A stretch of 64,000 bases of DNA from Arenimonas donghaensis DSM 18148 = HO3-R19. GTDB taxonomy: Bacteria; Pseudomonadota; Gammaproteobacteria; Xanthomonadales; Xanthomonadaceae. The position numbers and the translations under genes were made by a program. The stretch spans positions 34,954 through 98,953 of the forward strand of contig NZ_AVCJ01000048.1 of assembly GCF_000743535.1 (NCBI RefSeq), in the 5' to 3' direction. This document shows positions 33,884 to 43,016 of the stretch, one piece after another; the stretch's first letter is position 1, and every line of letters begins with the position of its first letter. The notes below the pieces were generated by a model that saw only the letters and a program-made list of their open reading frames with translations, had not been told where the DNA came from and made no database searches.

Positions 33884-35155
33884 TCACTTCAGGCGCTCGA
33901 TGCCGAGCGCCTTGAGCACGTACTTCTCGTAGAGCGGCTCGGTGTTTCCGGACTTCATCTTCGACAGGAAGTACTTCTCGTAGGCGATCTTGGCCACGTG
34001 CACCCATTTGCCGACCTTGGCCCAGGTGACGTTGCGCGGCGGGTTCTGCGGCAGCGCGACGAAGGCGGCGCCGGTGTCGCCCATGTCGGCCAGGCAGACG
34101 GCGTTCCAGGTGGCCTTGTTCAGGGCTGGCTTGCCGGCCAGTTCGGCGGCGATGTTTTCCGCGATGGCCGTCACCATCGATTCGATCATGAAGCCGGTCT
34201 TGGGCGCGCCGGTGGGCACCGGGGTCGCTTCCACCGGCGGAATCGCCACGCATACCCCGGCCGAGAAGACGTTCGGATAGGCCGGGTTGCGCTGGAACGC
34301 GTCGATTTTCACGAAGCCGCGCGGGTTGCACATGTCCGTGGCCGACCGCACCGCCTCGACGCCGGTGAAGGCCGGCAGCACCATCGAGTACTTGAACGGC
34401 AGTTCGTGGGTGGCCAGCGGCTGACCGCGCGCGTCGATTTCTTCGGCATGCATCATGCCGTCCTCGACGCGGGTGATCTTCGCGTTGGTGATCCACTTGA
34501 TGTGGCGCTGCCTGAGCTCCGACTCCAGCAGTCCCTTCGAGTCGCCGACGCCGCCCAGGCCCATGTGGCCGATGTAGGGCTCGGGGCTGATGTAGGTCAT
34601 CGGCACCTTGTCGCGCAGCTCGCGCTTGCGCAGGTCGGCATCGAGGATCATTGCGAACTCGTAGGCCGGGCCGAAACAGCTGGCACCGGGAGCCGCACCG
34701 ATGATGACCGGACCCGGATCCTCCAGGAATTCCTGGTAGGCCTCCCAGGCGGCGGAGGCGTGCGCAGTCGTGCACACGGACTGGGTGAAGCCGCCATGCG
34801 GCCCCAGTCCGGGCACTTCCTCGAAGGCCAGGTGCGGGCCGGTGGTGATCACCAGGTAGTCGTAGGCCAGCTCACGTCCATCGTTCAGGCGCAGCTTGTT
34901 CTGGTCCGGCAGCACTTGGGCCGCGCCGCCGGGCTCGAAGCCCACGTCCTTCCTGGCCAGGTAGGGCCGCACGCCGATCTGGGTGTCCGAAGGCTTGCGC
35001 CAGCCCACCGCCACCCAGGGGTTGGACGGGGTGAAGCTGAAATATTCGCCCTCCCCGACCACGGTGATGGGATGGTCCTTGCCCAACAGGGCGCGGAGCT
35101 CGTAAGCGGCGCTCATGCCACCAATGCCGGCGCCGAGCACAACGATACTGGCCAT
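33884..35155 (-). CDS. sqr: Sulfide:quinone oxidoreductase-like flavoprotein
   Basis: A 423-aa FAD-dependent disulfide oxidoreductase with VVLGAGIGGMSAAYEL (FAD site) and DYLVITTGPHLAFEEVPG. Cys128, Cys160 and Cys354 fall almost exactly where Acidithiobacillus ferrooxidans SQR has Cys128, Cys160 and Cys356, which supports sulfide oxidation to sulfane sulfur with electrons passed to the quinone pool. It is the first gene of the minus-strand module and diverges from a BigR/SqrR-like repressor. GGGAGGAAGG precedes the ATG. Flavocytochrome c sulfide dehydrogenase-like function is less likely because no cytochrome subunit is adjacent. Confidence 0.85.
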   Translation of the reverse strand: MASIVVLGAGIGGMSAAYELRALLGKDHPITVVGEGEYFSFTPSNPWVAVGWRKPSDTQIGVRPYLARKDVGFEPGGAAQVLPDQNKLRLNDGRELAYDYLVITTGPHLAFEEVPGLGPHGGFTQSVCTTAHASAAWEAYQEFLEDPGPVIIGAAPGASCFGPAYEFAMILDADLRKRELRDKVPMTYISPEPYIGHMGLGGVGDSKGLLESELRQRHIKWITNAKITRVEDGMMHAEEIDARGQPLATHELPFKYSMVLPAFTGVEAVRSATDMCNPRGFVKIDAFQRNPAYPNVFSAGVCVAIPPVEATPVPTGAPKTGFMIESMVTAIAENIAAELAGKPALNKATWNAVCLADMGDTGAAFVALPQNPPRNVTWAKVGKWVHVAKIAYEKYFLSKMKSGNTEPLYEKYVLKALGIERLK

Positions 35156-35187
35156 GCCTTCCTCCCGGGCCGCTAAATGCGGCTACG

Positions 35188-35230
35188 CTAAATTAGGATT
35201 AGCTTAATTAGATTTGTGGCATGATGTCAA
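35188..35230. promoter_or_regulatory. Divergent sqr-arsR control region with AT-rich repeats
   Basis: An AT-rich island in GC-rich DNA. CTAAATTAG (35188-35196) and CTTAATTAG (35203-35211) are near-palindromic direct repeats 15 bases apart. For the minus strand, a perfect TTGACA (35230-35225) puts the sqr -10 at about 35207-35202, on the second repeat. Binding of the neighbouring ArsR-type repressor here is an inference from position. Confidence 0.5.
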
Positions 35231-35251
35231 CATCCACGACCAGGCAGACCC

Positions 35252-35599
35252 ATGCGACCGTCCACCCGCAAGCCCTCCCCCGAACCCGCCGGCACCTCGG
35301 CCGAGTTGATGGAATCGGCCTCCGAAGCCGCCGCCGAGCTGCTCAAGGCCATGGCCAACCCGCAGCGCCTGCGGGTGCTGTGCCTGCTGGTGGAGAGGGA
35401 GATGTCGGTGGGCGAGATCAACGCCCTGGTGCCGATCAGCCAGTCGGCGCTGTCACAGCACCTGGCGGTGCTGCGCGAGAACAACCTGGTGGCCACCCGG
35501 CGGGAAGCCCAGACGGTTTTCTACTCCGTGGCCGATGGCACGGTGCACGACGTCATCGAGGTGTTGCACCGGAACCTTTGCGGTCCGGCGCAGGGCTGA
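35252..35599 (+). CDS. ArsR-family persulfide-responsive repressor (BigR/SqrR-like)
   Basis: A 115-aa winged-helix repressor: LLKAMANPQRLRVLCLLVERE, recognition helix SQSALSQHLAVLRENNLV, then ATRREAQTVFYSVAD. Cys44 and Cys110 are 66 residues apart, the same spacing as the persulfide-sensing pairs of BigR (42/108) and SqrR (41/107), while metal-binding CxC motifs of ArsR/SmtB are absent. The divergent position next to sqr fits control of sulfide genes. The first 20 residues are a poorly conserved Pro/Ser-rich extension. No strong Shine-Dalgarno is visible. Confidence 0.88.
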   Translation: MRPSTRKPSPEPAGTSAELMESASEAAAELLKAMANPQRLRVLCLLVEREMSVGEINALVPISQSALSQHLAVLRENNLVATRREAQTVFYSVADGTVHDVIEVLHRNLCGPAQG

Positions 35600-35626
35600 A
35601 GCCGTGGCCGCCCGGCGGCCAGCGGG

Positions 35627-37630
35627 TCAGGCCAGGGCTTTCGCGGCGTCGACCACCGCGTCCACGGTGATGCCGAAATGCGCGAACAGCTTGTCCGCCG
35701 GCGCCGAGGCCCCGAACTGGTCGATGCCGACCACGGCACCGTCCAGGCCGACGAACTGGCGCCAGTAGCCGGTAACGCCGGCTTCAACCGCCACGCGCTT
35801 GCGGCACCAGCCCGGCAGCACGCCCTCGCGCCACTCCAGCGGCTGGCGTGCGAACACCTCGGCGCAGGGCATCGACACCACCCGCGCCTTGATCCCGTCG
35901 CCGGCCAGACGGCACATGGCTTCCATCGCGAGCTCCACTTCCGAACCCGTGGCGAGCAGGATCAGGTCGAACGTCGCCTCGCCCGGATCCGACAGCACGT
36001 AGCCGCCGCGGGCGATGTCGGCCACCTGCTGCGTGTTCCGCGGCTGGTGGGCCAGGTTCTGGCGGCTGAAGACCAGGCAGCTCGGCCCGTCCTTGCGTTC
36101 GATCGCCGCCTGCCAGGACACCGCCGACTCGACGGCATCGCAAGGACGCCAGACGTCGTTGTTGGGGATGTAGCGCAGCGCAGCGAGGTGCTCCACCGGC
36201 TGGTGGGTCGGGCCGTCTTCGCCCAGGCCGATCGAGTCGTGGGTGAACACGTGGATGGCGCGGGTCGGGATCAGCGCCGACATGCGCAGGGCGTTGCGCG
36301 AGTAGTCGGAGAACACCAGGAAGGTGGCGTCGTAGGGGATGAAGCCGCCATGCAGGGCCAGGCCATTGCTGATGGCCGACATGCCGAACTCGCGAACGCC
36401 GTAGTGCACGTAGTTGGCGCTGGCGTCGCCGCTGGTGACCGACTTGCTGCCCTTCCAGAGCGTGAGGTTGGAGTGCGCCAGGTCGGCCGAACCGCCGATC
36501 AGTTCCGGCAGCAGCGGACCGAAGGCATCAAGCGCCATCTGCGACGCCTTGCGCGAGGCAACGACCGGTCCCTCCTGCTGCAGCTTGGCCACATAGGCCT
36601 GCGCGGCGTCGGCGAAGTCTTCCGGCAGTTCACCGTGGGAGCGCCGCACGAGTTCGGCGGCCAGCGCCGGGTAGGCCTTGGCATAGGCGTCGAACTGGCG
36701 GTTCCACTGTTCCTCGCGCACCAGGCCGGCATTGCCCGCACGCCAGCCATCGCGGATGTCGGCCGGGATTTCGAAAGGCGCGTGCGGCCAGCCCAGGGCG
36801 TCCCGGGTCGCGGCCACTTCGTCCTTGCCCAGCGGCGCACCGTGGCTCGATTCCTTGCCGGCCTTGCCGGGGGAGCCGAATCCAATCGTGGTGCGGCAGC
36901 AGATGAGCGTGGGCTTGCCGGTCTCGGCCTGGGCGGTCTTGATGGCCTGGCTGATTTCCTGCGGATCGTGGCCGTCCACCTTGCGGATGACCTGCCAGCC
37001 GTAGGCTTCGAAGCGCGCGGCGGTGTCGTCGGTGAACCAGCCGGCGGTATCGCCGTCGATCGAGATGCGATTGTCGTCCCAGAAGGCGATCAGCTTGCCC
37101 AGGCCCCAGGTGCCGGCCAGCGAGGCCACCTCGTGGGAGATACCTTCCATCAGGCAGCCGTCGCCGAGGAAAACCCAGGTGTGGTGGTCGACGATGTTGT
37201 ATTCGGGCCGGTTGAAGCGCTGCGCCAGCAGCTGTTCCGCCAGCGCCATGCCGACGGCATTGGCCAGGCCCTGGCCCAGCGGGCCGGTCGTGGTTTCGAC
37301 GCCGGGCGTGTGGCCGTACTCGGGGTGGCCGGCGGTCTTGCTGTGCAGCTGGCGGAAGTTGCGCAGCTCATCCAGCGGCAGGTCGTAGCCCGACAGGTGC
37401 AACAGGCCGTAGACCAGCATCGAGCCATGCCCGTTGGAGAGCACGAAGCGGTCGCGATTGAACCACTTGGGGTTGTTGGGGCTGTGGCTCAGGAAATCGT
37501 TCCAGAGCACCTCGGCGATGTCGGCCATGCCCATGGGCATGCCGGGATGGCCGGACTTGGCGGCCTCGACGGCATCGATGGCCAGGAAACGCAGGGCGTT
37601 GGCGAGGTCGCGGCGGGAAGGCGTGGTCAT
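35627..37630 (-). CDS. tkt: Transketolase
   Basis: A 667-aa thiamine diphosphate enzyme of the non-oxidative pentose phosphate pathway. It opens [22 protein letters not shown] and has the ThDP motif beginning [12 protein letters not shown] with its NRISIDG end. GSADLAHSN and the histidine-rich [21 protein letters not shown] mark the pyrimidine and substrate sites, and the C-terminal domain is complete. It ends 27 bases from the convergent repressor gene. It lies near the glycolytic cluster but is a separate transcription unit. Confidence 0.96.
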   Translation of the reverse strand: MTTPSRRDLANALRFLAIDAVEAAKSGHPGMPMGMADIAEVLWNDFLSHSPNNPKWFNRDRFVLSNGHGSMLVYGLLHLSGYDLPLDELRNFRQLHSKTAGHPEYGHTPGVETTTGPLGQGLANAVGMALAEQLLAQRFNRPEYNIVDHHTWVFLGDGCLMEGISHEVASLAGTWGLGKLIAFWDDNRISIDGDTAGWFTDDTAARFEAYGWQVIRKVDGHDPQEISQAIKTAQAETGKPTLICCRTTIGFGSPGKAGKESSHGAPLGKDEVAATRDALGWPHAPFEIPADIRDGWRAGNAGLVREEQWNRQFDAYAKAYPALAAELVRRSHGELPEDFADAAQAYVAKLQQEGPVVASRKASQMALDAFGPLLPELIGGSADLAHSNLTLWKGSKSVTSGDASANYVHYGVREFGMSAISNGLALHGGFIPYDATFLVFSDYSRNALRMSALIPTRAIHVFTHDSIGLGEDGPTHQPVEHLAALRYIPNNDVWRPCDAVESAVSWQAAIERKDGPSCLVFSRQNLAHQPRNTQQVADIARGGYVLSDPGEATFDLILLATGSEVELAMEAMCRLAGDGIKARVVSMPCAEVFARQPLEWREGVLPGWCRKRVAVEAGVTGYWRQFVGLDGAVVGIDQFGASAPADKLFAHFGITVDAVVDAAKALA

Positions 37631-37729
37631 CAGGGCGTCCAGGGCGTGGGGCCCGGGGCCGGGCCAACGGGGCGATATTGTCGCCGACCCGGCCGCCGAT
37701 GTCGCGCTTGAACCCGCCCCGCCGGGATG

Positions 37730-39022
37730 TTAGCCGGCGGCCGCGGCCTCGGGCGCGGCTTCACGCACGCCTTCCTCGCTGCGGCCGATCACCACGGAAC
37801 CGACCATGTCGCCGCCCACGTTCACCACCGTGCGGCACATGTCCAGCAGGCGATCGACGCCCAGGATCAGGCCGATGCCCTCGGGCGGGATGCCGAACAT
37901 GGCCAGGATCATGGCGATCACGGGCAAGGAGCCACCGGGAACGCCGGCGGCACCGATGGAACCGAGCATGCACAGCACCAGGATCATGGCCTGCTGGATC
38001 AGGTTCAGTTCGACGCCGAAGAACTGCGCCAGGAACAGGACGGTGACGCCCTCGAAAAGCGCGGTGCCGTTCATGTTGGCGGTCGCACCGAGCGTGCAGA
38101 CGAATCGCGCGACCCGGGGTGGAACCCCGAGACCCTGGACACTGCAGGCCAGCGTGGTCGGCAGGGTGGCGCTCGAGGACGAGGTCGAGAATGCCGTCAG
38201 CAGCGCCGGCTGGGCGCCACGGAAGAAGGCGACCGGCGACATGCCGCCGAACACCCGGAGCAGGATCGGGAAGACCACGAAAAAGTGGATCGCCAGCGCG
38301 GCCAGCACGGTGCCGACGAATCGCGCCAACTGGACCAGGACGTCGAAGCCCAGCTTGGCCGTGATTGCGAACAGCAACGCCGCCACCGCCCACGGCGCCA
38401 GCCGGATCACCCAGTCGATGAGCTTCAGGCAGATGTCGTAGATGCCCTGGACCGCCGACACGAAGGACCTGGTGCCTTCGCTGCGGATGACGGTGGCGGC
38501 GATGCCGAACATCAGCGCGAAGAACATCACCGCGATCAGGTCGCCATTGGCGGCGGCTTGCACCGGATTGCGGGGCACAATGTTGAGCAACACGTCCAGC
38601 CCGCTCACCGCTTCGCGGCCGGCGGCGATCTGCGAGGCCCGGTCGCCGGCGCCGGCCATGATCTCGGCGCCCAGCTCGGGCGGGATGCCCTGCCCGGGGC
38701 GGATCAGGTTCACCATCAGCAGGCCGATGACCACTGCGATGGTCGTGACCGCCAGGATCCAGACCAGGGTCTTGCCGCCGATGCGGCCAAGCGAGCGCGG
38801 GTCGCCGATCTCCACCACGCCCAGCACCAGGGCCGAAAACACCAGCGGGATGACCAGCATGAACAGCAGCCGCAGGAACAGTTGGCCCACGGGATCGGCG
38901 ACGTAGGTGACCACGAGGTCCAGCCAGCCGGCGTCTGCGGCGAAGAGGTTCGCGGCGAGTCCGAGCACGGTGCCGGCGACGAAGCCGATCAGCATGCGGG
39001 TATGCAGTGACATCGAGGGCAT
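37730..39022 (-). CDS. Dicarboxylate/amino acid:cation symporter (DAACS family)
   Basis: A 430-aa GltP/DctA-like transporter with about eight helices and two re-entrant loops. The first loop carries the serine-rich FSTSSSSATLPTTL and the TM7 cation site is GATANMNGTALFEGV. The second loop, GAAGVPGGSLPVIAM, and VDRLLDMCRTVVNVGGD near the end complete the substrate site. The VDRLLDMCRT pattern, with Asp before Met-Cys-Arg-Thr, is typical of glutamate/aspartate carriers, but C4-dicarboxylates cannot be excluded. It is probably monocistronic. Confidence 0.88.
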   Translation of the reverse strand: MPSMSLHTRMLIGFVAGTVLGLAANLFAADAGWLDLVVTYVADPVGQLFLRLLFMLVIPLVFSALVLGVVEIGDPRSLGRIGGKTLVWILAVTTIAVVIGLLMVNLIRPGQGIPPELGAEIMAGAGDRASQIAAGREAVSGLDVLLNIVPRNPVQAAANGDLIAVMFFALMFGIAATVIRSEGTRSFVSAVQGIYDICLKLIDWVIRLAPWAVAALLFAITAKLGFDVLVQLARFVGTVLAALAIHFFVVFPILLRVFGGMSPVAFFRGAQPALLTAFSTSSSSATLPTTLACSVQGLGVPPRVARFVCTLGATANMNGTALFEGVTVLFLAQFFGVELNLIQQAMILVLCMLGSIGAAGVPGGSLPVIAMILAMFGIPPEGIGLILGVDRLLDMCRTVVNVGGDMVGSVVIGRSEEGVREAAPEAAAAG

Positions 39023-39070
39023 TGCTGGCGCTCCGTGCGATCTGGTGGCGGGTCCTGGACGAAGCTTACC

Positions 39071-40252
39071 CTAGCCGCCGAAGCGGCCCGGCACCGGATC
39101 GGCCAGTATTTGCGCCAGGGTCCGTGGCCGGCCGATCAGGTAGCCCTGGGCGTAGTGGCAGCCGAGCCGCCGCAGTGCCTCGAGCTGTGGTCGGGTCTCG
39201 ACGCCTTCGACGACGATCTCGGCCTGCAGCGCCCGTCCCAGCTGCACGATGGCTTCGACCACCGCCATCGCCCGGGGATCGGCGACCATGTTGCGCGAAA
39301 ACGCCTGGTCGACCTTGAGCACGTCGAAATCCAGGCGATGCAGGTGGGCCAGGTGCGAATAGCCGGTTCCGAAGTCATCCAGCGCCACCTTGATGCCGTG
39401 GGCGTGGCACAGCGCGATGACCTCGCCGACCAGGTCATAGTCCAGGACCTGGCTTTCGGTGATTTCCAGCTTCAGGGTGCCGCGGGGCAGGCGTGCGGCA
39501 TCGGCGCGGGCGACGATGCGTTCGACCAGGCCCGGGTGCGACAGCTGCCGCGCGGAGACATTGACCGCCACGAACGGCTGCCCGTGCCCGGCCTCGACCA
39601 GCCGCGCAACCGACTCGCAGGCGGCGTCCATGACGTATTCGCCGACGGGCACGATCAGGGAGGTCTCTTCGGCCAAGGCAACGAACTCAGCGGGCGAGAT
39701 CGGACCCCGCTCGGGATGGTGCCAGCGCACCAGGGCTTCGTAACCGGCGATCCTGCCGCTGTCTACGTCCATCAGCGGCTGCAGTCCCAGCTCGAGCCCG
39801 CGCGCCGCCAGGGCCTCGCGCAGCTGGGATTCGAGCCGGATCTTGCTGACACCCAGTCGCTCGGACGTCGTCATCGGCGCCGTCGGCGCTTCCACGCCCT
39901 GGCCCTGCAGCGCCGCCAACGCACCGCGGTAGCGCTTGAGCTGGCCCTCGAGCAGGGAACGAACAATGGGATCGGTGGCGGCCAGGCGTTCGGCGATCTG
40001 GCTTCGATCAATGGGAAAAAGCACGGCCTCGCCGATGGCGGTGGCCGTGGCCGTGCGCGGCGAGTCGTCGATGACCGCCATTTCACCCACCAGGTCGCCC
40101 GGGCCCAACAGGCTCAGCACGACGTCCTTGCCGCGCTGCCGGGCCTTGACTTCGATGCCGCCGCTTTCGATCAGGTAGGCACAGTCCGGCGGATCACCTT
40201 CCCGGAACAGGACCTGGCCAGGCGTAAGCGTTGTGCGCAGCGTCGAAGACAT
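39071..40252 (-). CDS. Cyclic nucleotide-binding/EAL-domain protein (predicted c-di-GMP phosphodiesterase)
   Basis: A 393-aa protein joining an N-terminal cNMP-binding (CRP-like) domain (residues about 5-115, VLFREGDPPDCAYLIESGG and GDLVGEMAVIDDSPRTAT) to an EAL domain (about 140-390). The EAL catalytic residues look intact: YEALVRW, AVNVSARQL, LKLEITES, VALDDFGTGYSHL, LKVDQAF and VVEGVET. It should therefore hydrolyse c-di-GMP, perhaps tuned by a cyclic nucleotide. No GGDEF domain or membrane segment is present. It lies just downstream of pilMNOPQ beyond a terminator, which hints at a role in motility or attachment. Confidence 0.87.
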   Translation of the reverse strand: MSSTLRTTLTPGQVLFREGDPPDCAYLIESGGIEVKARQRGKDVVLSLLGPGDLVGEMAVIDDSPRTATATAIGEAVLFPIDRSQIAERLAATDPIVRSLLEGQLKRYRGALAALQGQGVEAPTAPMTTSERLGVSKIRLESQLREALAARGLELGLQPLMDVDSGRIAGYEALVRWHHPERGPISPAEFVALAEETSLIVPVGEYVMDAACESVARLVEAGHGQPFVAVNVSARQLSHPGLVERIVARADAARLPRGTLKLEITESQVLDYDLVGEVIALCHAHGIKVALDDFGTGYSHLAHLHRLDFDVLKVDQAFSRNMVADPRAMAVVEAIVQLGRALQAEIVVEGVETRPQLEALRRLGCHYAQGYLIGRPRTLAQILADPVPGRFGG

Positions 40253-40270
40253 GATTCACCTGTACCAAAA

Positions 40271-40298
40271 CAACAGGGCCGCTTGCGCGGCCCTGTTG
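40271..40298 (-). terminator. Intrinsic terminator of the pilMNOPQ operon
   Basis: A perfect 12-bp stem (40271-40282 with 40287-40298) around TTGC or GCAA, followed on the minus strand by TTTTGG. It lies 22 bases past the pilQ stop and before the EAL gene. Confidence 0.8.
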
Positions 40299-40319
40299 CT
40301 GGTTCTGTGCAGGGCCGGA

Positions 40320-42476
40320 TCAGCCCGGACGGTGAGCGACCTGCAGGACGCGCGGCGTGACGAAGATAAGGAGCTCGGCCTTCTCGACGCCGCGGGTCTT
40401 GTTCTTGAACAGGTTGCCCAGCACCGGCAGGTCGCCCAGGAAGGGCACCTTGCGCAGGTCCTCGCGGTTGCTGAACTCGTAGACGCCGCCGACAACCACG
40501 GTCTGGCCGTTGTCGATCAGCACCGCGGTGCTGACTTCGCGACGGGCGATCTGCGGCACGAAGCCACCGGCCGGGTTGGCGATCAGCTCGCTGACCTCGT
40601 CCTTCTTCACCGCGAGGTTCAGGTAGACGCGGCCGTCGGAGGTGATGGTCGGGGTGACCTTGAGCTCGAGCAGCACTTCCTTGAACTCGACGGTCGCCTG
40701 GGCGACCGCACCCGGCGTGGTGGCCGGCTGGATGGTCAGGTAGGCCACTTCGTCACCCTGGCGGATCACGGCTTCACGCTGGTTGGCGGTGATCACGCGC
40801 GGATTGGACACCACTTCGCCGCGACCTTCTTCCTCGAGCGCCGACAGCTCCAGGTCCAGGGCGATGTCCTGGCGCAGGATGCTGAGGTTGAGGATGCCGG
40901 CCGCCGGATTCACCGGCAGGCTCACCTGGAAACCGGAGTCGGTGGTCGTCTCGTTGCTGTTGGCCAGCGTGCCGGTACGGTCCTGGATGCCGAACATCAC
41001 GCCCAGCTCGCGGGCGAAGACTTCGGTGGCCACGACGATGCGGGCCTCGATCAGGACCTGGTCGACCGGACGGTCGAGGATCGAGAGCATCTTGCGGACT
41101 TCGTCCACCTTGCTCTGGATGTCCACGACCAGCAGCGTATTGGTGCGCGAGTCGAAGCTGACCGAACCACGGGGCGACAGGAAACCACCGCCGACGCCGC
41201 GATTCTGGCCGCCGCCGCCCGTCGTCTGGGCCTGCTTGCTGTCTTCGGTCAGCAGGCCAGCGAGATCTTCGGCGATGCCGTAGTTGATGGGGATGTACTC
41301 GGTCACCAGCGGCTCGCGGACTTCATTGGCGATACGCGCGTCGGCAACGGCCTGTTCGAAGTCGGCGATTTCCTTCTGCGGAGCCACCCAGACGACGTTG
41401 CCGTCGCGGCGCTGGTCGAGCTGCTTGGCGCGCAGCACGATGTCCATCGCCTGGTCCCAGGGCACGTTGATCAGGCGCAGGGTGACGTTACCCTGCACGG
41501 TGTCGGCGGCCACCACGTTGAGGCCGGATTCTTCGGCGATCAGCTGCAGCACCGTGCGCACCGGCACGTCCTGGAAGTTGAAGGTCACCGGGCGACCGGC
41601 GTAACGCTTGGTCTCCGGGTCACCGTCGACCGCGCCAGCCGCGCGACCGGGGGCACCGGCCACGACCGGACCCTGGGCGGCGCCACGCTTGGGCGTCACT
41701 TCGATCACGTACTCGTTGCCGGTCTGGTAGGCCATGGACTCCACCGCGCCGTTGGTGTGGATCACCAGGCGGGTGCTGCCGGCGTTGGCGTTGGGCTCGA
41801 GGCTCTTGACCGGGGTCGCGAAGTCGGTGACGTCCAGGCGGCGGCGCAGGGCCTCCGGGATGCTTGCGTTGGCGACGTCGACGACCAGGCGGTTGTCTTC
41901 GGTGCGCAGGTCGGCGGCCGCACCGTCGCCGCTGAACTTAAGGATGACCCGGCCGGCGCCGTTCTCGCCGCGACGGAAGTCGATGTTGGCGACCTGCAGG
42001 TCGGTCGCGACCTTCTTGGTCGGATCCGGGCCGCTGGCCAGGCTGTTGGCCTGGACACCGGCATCCACCGTCAGCACCAGCAGGTTGCCGGCGGCGCGGG
42101 TGGTGTAACCGGCCGGGCGGAACAGGTCCACCACGACGCGGGTCCGGCCACCGGCCTCGACGGCGGAAACCGCCGACGTTGCGCCGCTGCCGATCACGAT
42201 CCGACGCTTGTCCAGGCCATTGCTGGTCTCGGGAAGGTCCATCGCGATACGCGGGGGCGTATCGGTGGTGAATGCCTGGACGTCGCCGACGGGTTCAGAG
42301 AACTCGAGGGTAATGTCGACCTTGCCTCCGGGGGCCGAGGCGTAACGCACGTCTTGCAGGACGTTCGCCGCCAGCGCCGAAAGCGACGTCGCCATGCCGA
42401 CGGCGAGCGCTCCCATGGCCAGCACCCAGCGACGCTTGGTGCCCATCCCCTCGCCCATCGTTTTATTCGCGGTCAT
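40320..42476 (-). CDS. pilQ: Type IV pilus secretin PilQ
   Basis: A 718-aa outer-membrane secretin through which the type IV pilus exits. After a signal peptide (MGALAVGMATSLSALAA) come two AMIN-type beta domains (about 40-145 and 160-275), and an STN/N0 domain (VRTVLQLIAEESGLNVVAADTV). N1 and the secretin core follow (VDQVLIEARIVVATEVFARELG, NQREAVIRQGDEVAYLTIQP, PFLGDLPVLGNLFKNK). The ATG at 42476 is chosen because GGGGGA precedes it at normal spacing; a TTG five codons up is less likely. It is last in pilMNOPQ. Confidence 0.94.
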   Translation of the reverse strand: MTANKTMGEGMGTKRRWVLAMGALAVGMATSLSALAANVLQDVRYASAPGGKVDITLEFSEPVGDVQAFTTDTPPRIAMDLPETSNGLDKRRIVIGSGATSAVSAVEAGGRTRVVVDLFRPAGYTTRAAGNLLVLTVDAGVQANSLASGPDPTKKVATDLQVANIDFRRGENGAGRVILKFSGDGAAADLRTEDNRLVVDVANASIPEALRRRLDVTDFATPVKSLEPNANAGSTRLVIHTNGAVESMAYQTGNEYVIEVTPKRGAAQGPVVAGAPGRAAGAVDGDPETKRYAGRPVTFNFQDVPVRTVLQLIAEESGLNVVAADTVQGNVTLRLINVPWDQAMDIVLRAKQLDQRRDGNVVWVAPQKEIADFEQAVADARIANEVREPLVTEYIPINYGIAEDLAGLLTEDSKQAQTTGGGGQNRGVGGGFLSPRGSVSFDSRTNTLLVVDIQSKVDEVRKMLSILDRPVDQVLIEARIVVATEVFARELGVMFGIQDRTGTLANSNETTTDSGFQVSLPVNPAAGILNLSILRQDIALDLELSALEEEGRGEVVSNPRVITANQREAVIRQGDEVAYLTIQPATTPGAVAQATVEFKEVLLELKVTPTITSDGRVYLNLAVKKDEVSELIANPAGGFVPQIARREVSTAVLIDNGQTVVVGGVYEFSNREDLRKVPFLGDLPVLGNLFKNKTRGVEKAELLIFVTPRVLQVAHRPG

Positions 42477-42491
42477 CGTGCATTCCCCCAA

Positions 42492-43016
42492 TCAATTGTC
42501 TTCAAGGGCGATACGGGCCTGGCGTTCCAGCCAGCCTCCCGCCCCATCCGGTACGAGTTCGACAATCTCGATGCGATCTTCATAGACCGCGGTGATTCGA
42601 CCGTCGTTGAGACCCAGGTAGTTGCCGGCCCGCACGCGATGCGTGACGTTGTCCGGTCCCATCACCAGGCCAACCACGTCGGTGCCACCACCGATCGTGC
42701 CGACCATGTCCAGGCTGTCGAGCGGGAAGGCCTCCAGGACCTCCTTGCGCCGGTTCGGGTCGGGCCGCATCGCATTGTTGCTGTCGCGATCCGCGCTCGG
42801 CGCACTGAACGGGTCGCGCATGTCCTGCGCGGCGTATTCAAAGGTTTCGAACTGCTTCATCACCGGCAGCGGGTCCAGCGGCGGCGCCGGGCGAGCCTTG
42901 ACCTCGGCCACCCAGGCCTCGAGGTCGCGCTTGCCACGGGTGCACGCCGACAGGGACAGCGCGATGGCCGCGATCAGCAGCCCGCTCATGGCTTTACGGG
43001 TCATGGACGGGGCCAT
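42492..43016 (-). CDS. pilP: Type IV pilus assembly lipoprotein PilP
   Basis: A 174-aa lipoprotein with lipobox ALSLSAC near residue 25, a disordered Pro/Asp/Asn-rich stretch and a small C-terminal beta domain (LEAFPLDSLDMVGTIGG, HRVRAGNYLGLNDGRI). It bridges the inner-membrane PilNO complex to the secretin PilQ. ATG at 43016 overlaps the last base of the pilO stop. A GTG one codon earlier is possible. Confidence 0.92.
   Translation of the reverse strand: MAPSMTRKAMSGLLIAAIALSLSACTRGKRDLEAWVAEVKARPAPPLDPLPVMKQFETFEYAAQDMRDPFSAPSADRDSNNAMRPDPNRRKEVLEAFPLDSLDMVGTIGGGTDVVGLVMGPDNVTHRVRAGNYLGLNDGRITAVYEDRIEIVELVPDGAGGWLERQARIALEDN

Noticed and set aside
35678..37711. 677-codon plus-strand open frame opposite tkt
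   Set aside because: Transketolase motifs on the minus strand are unambiguous.
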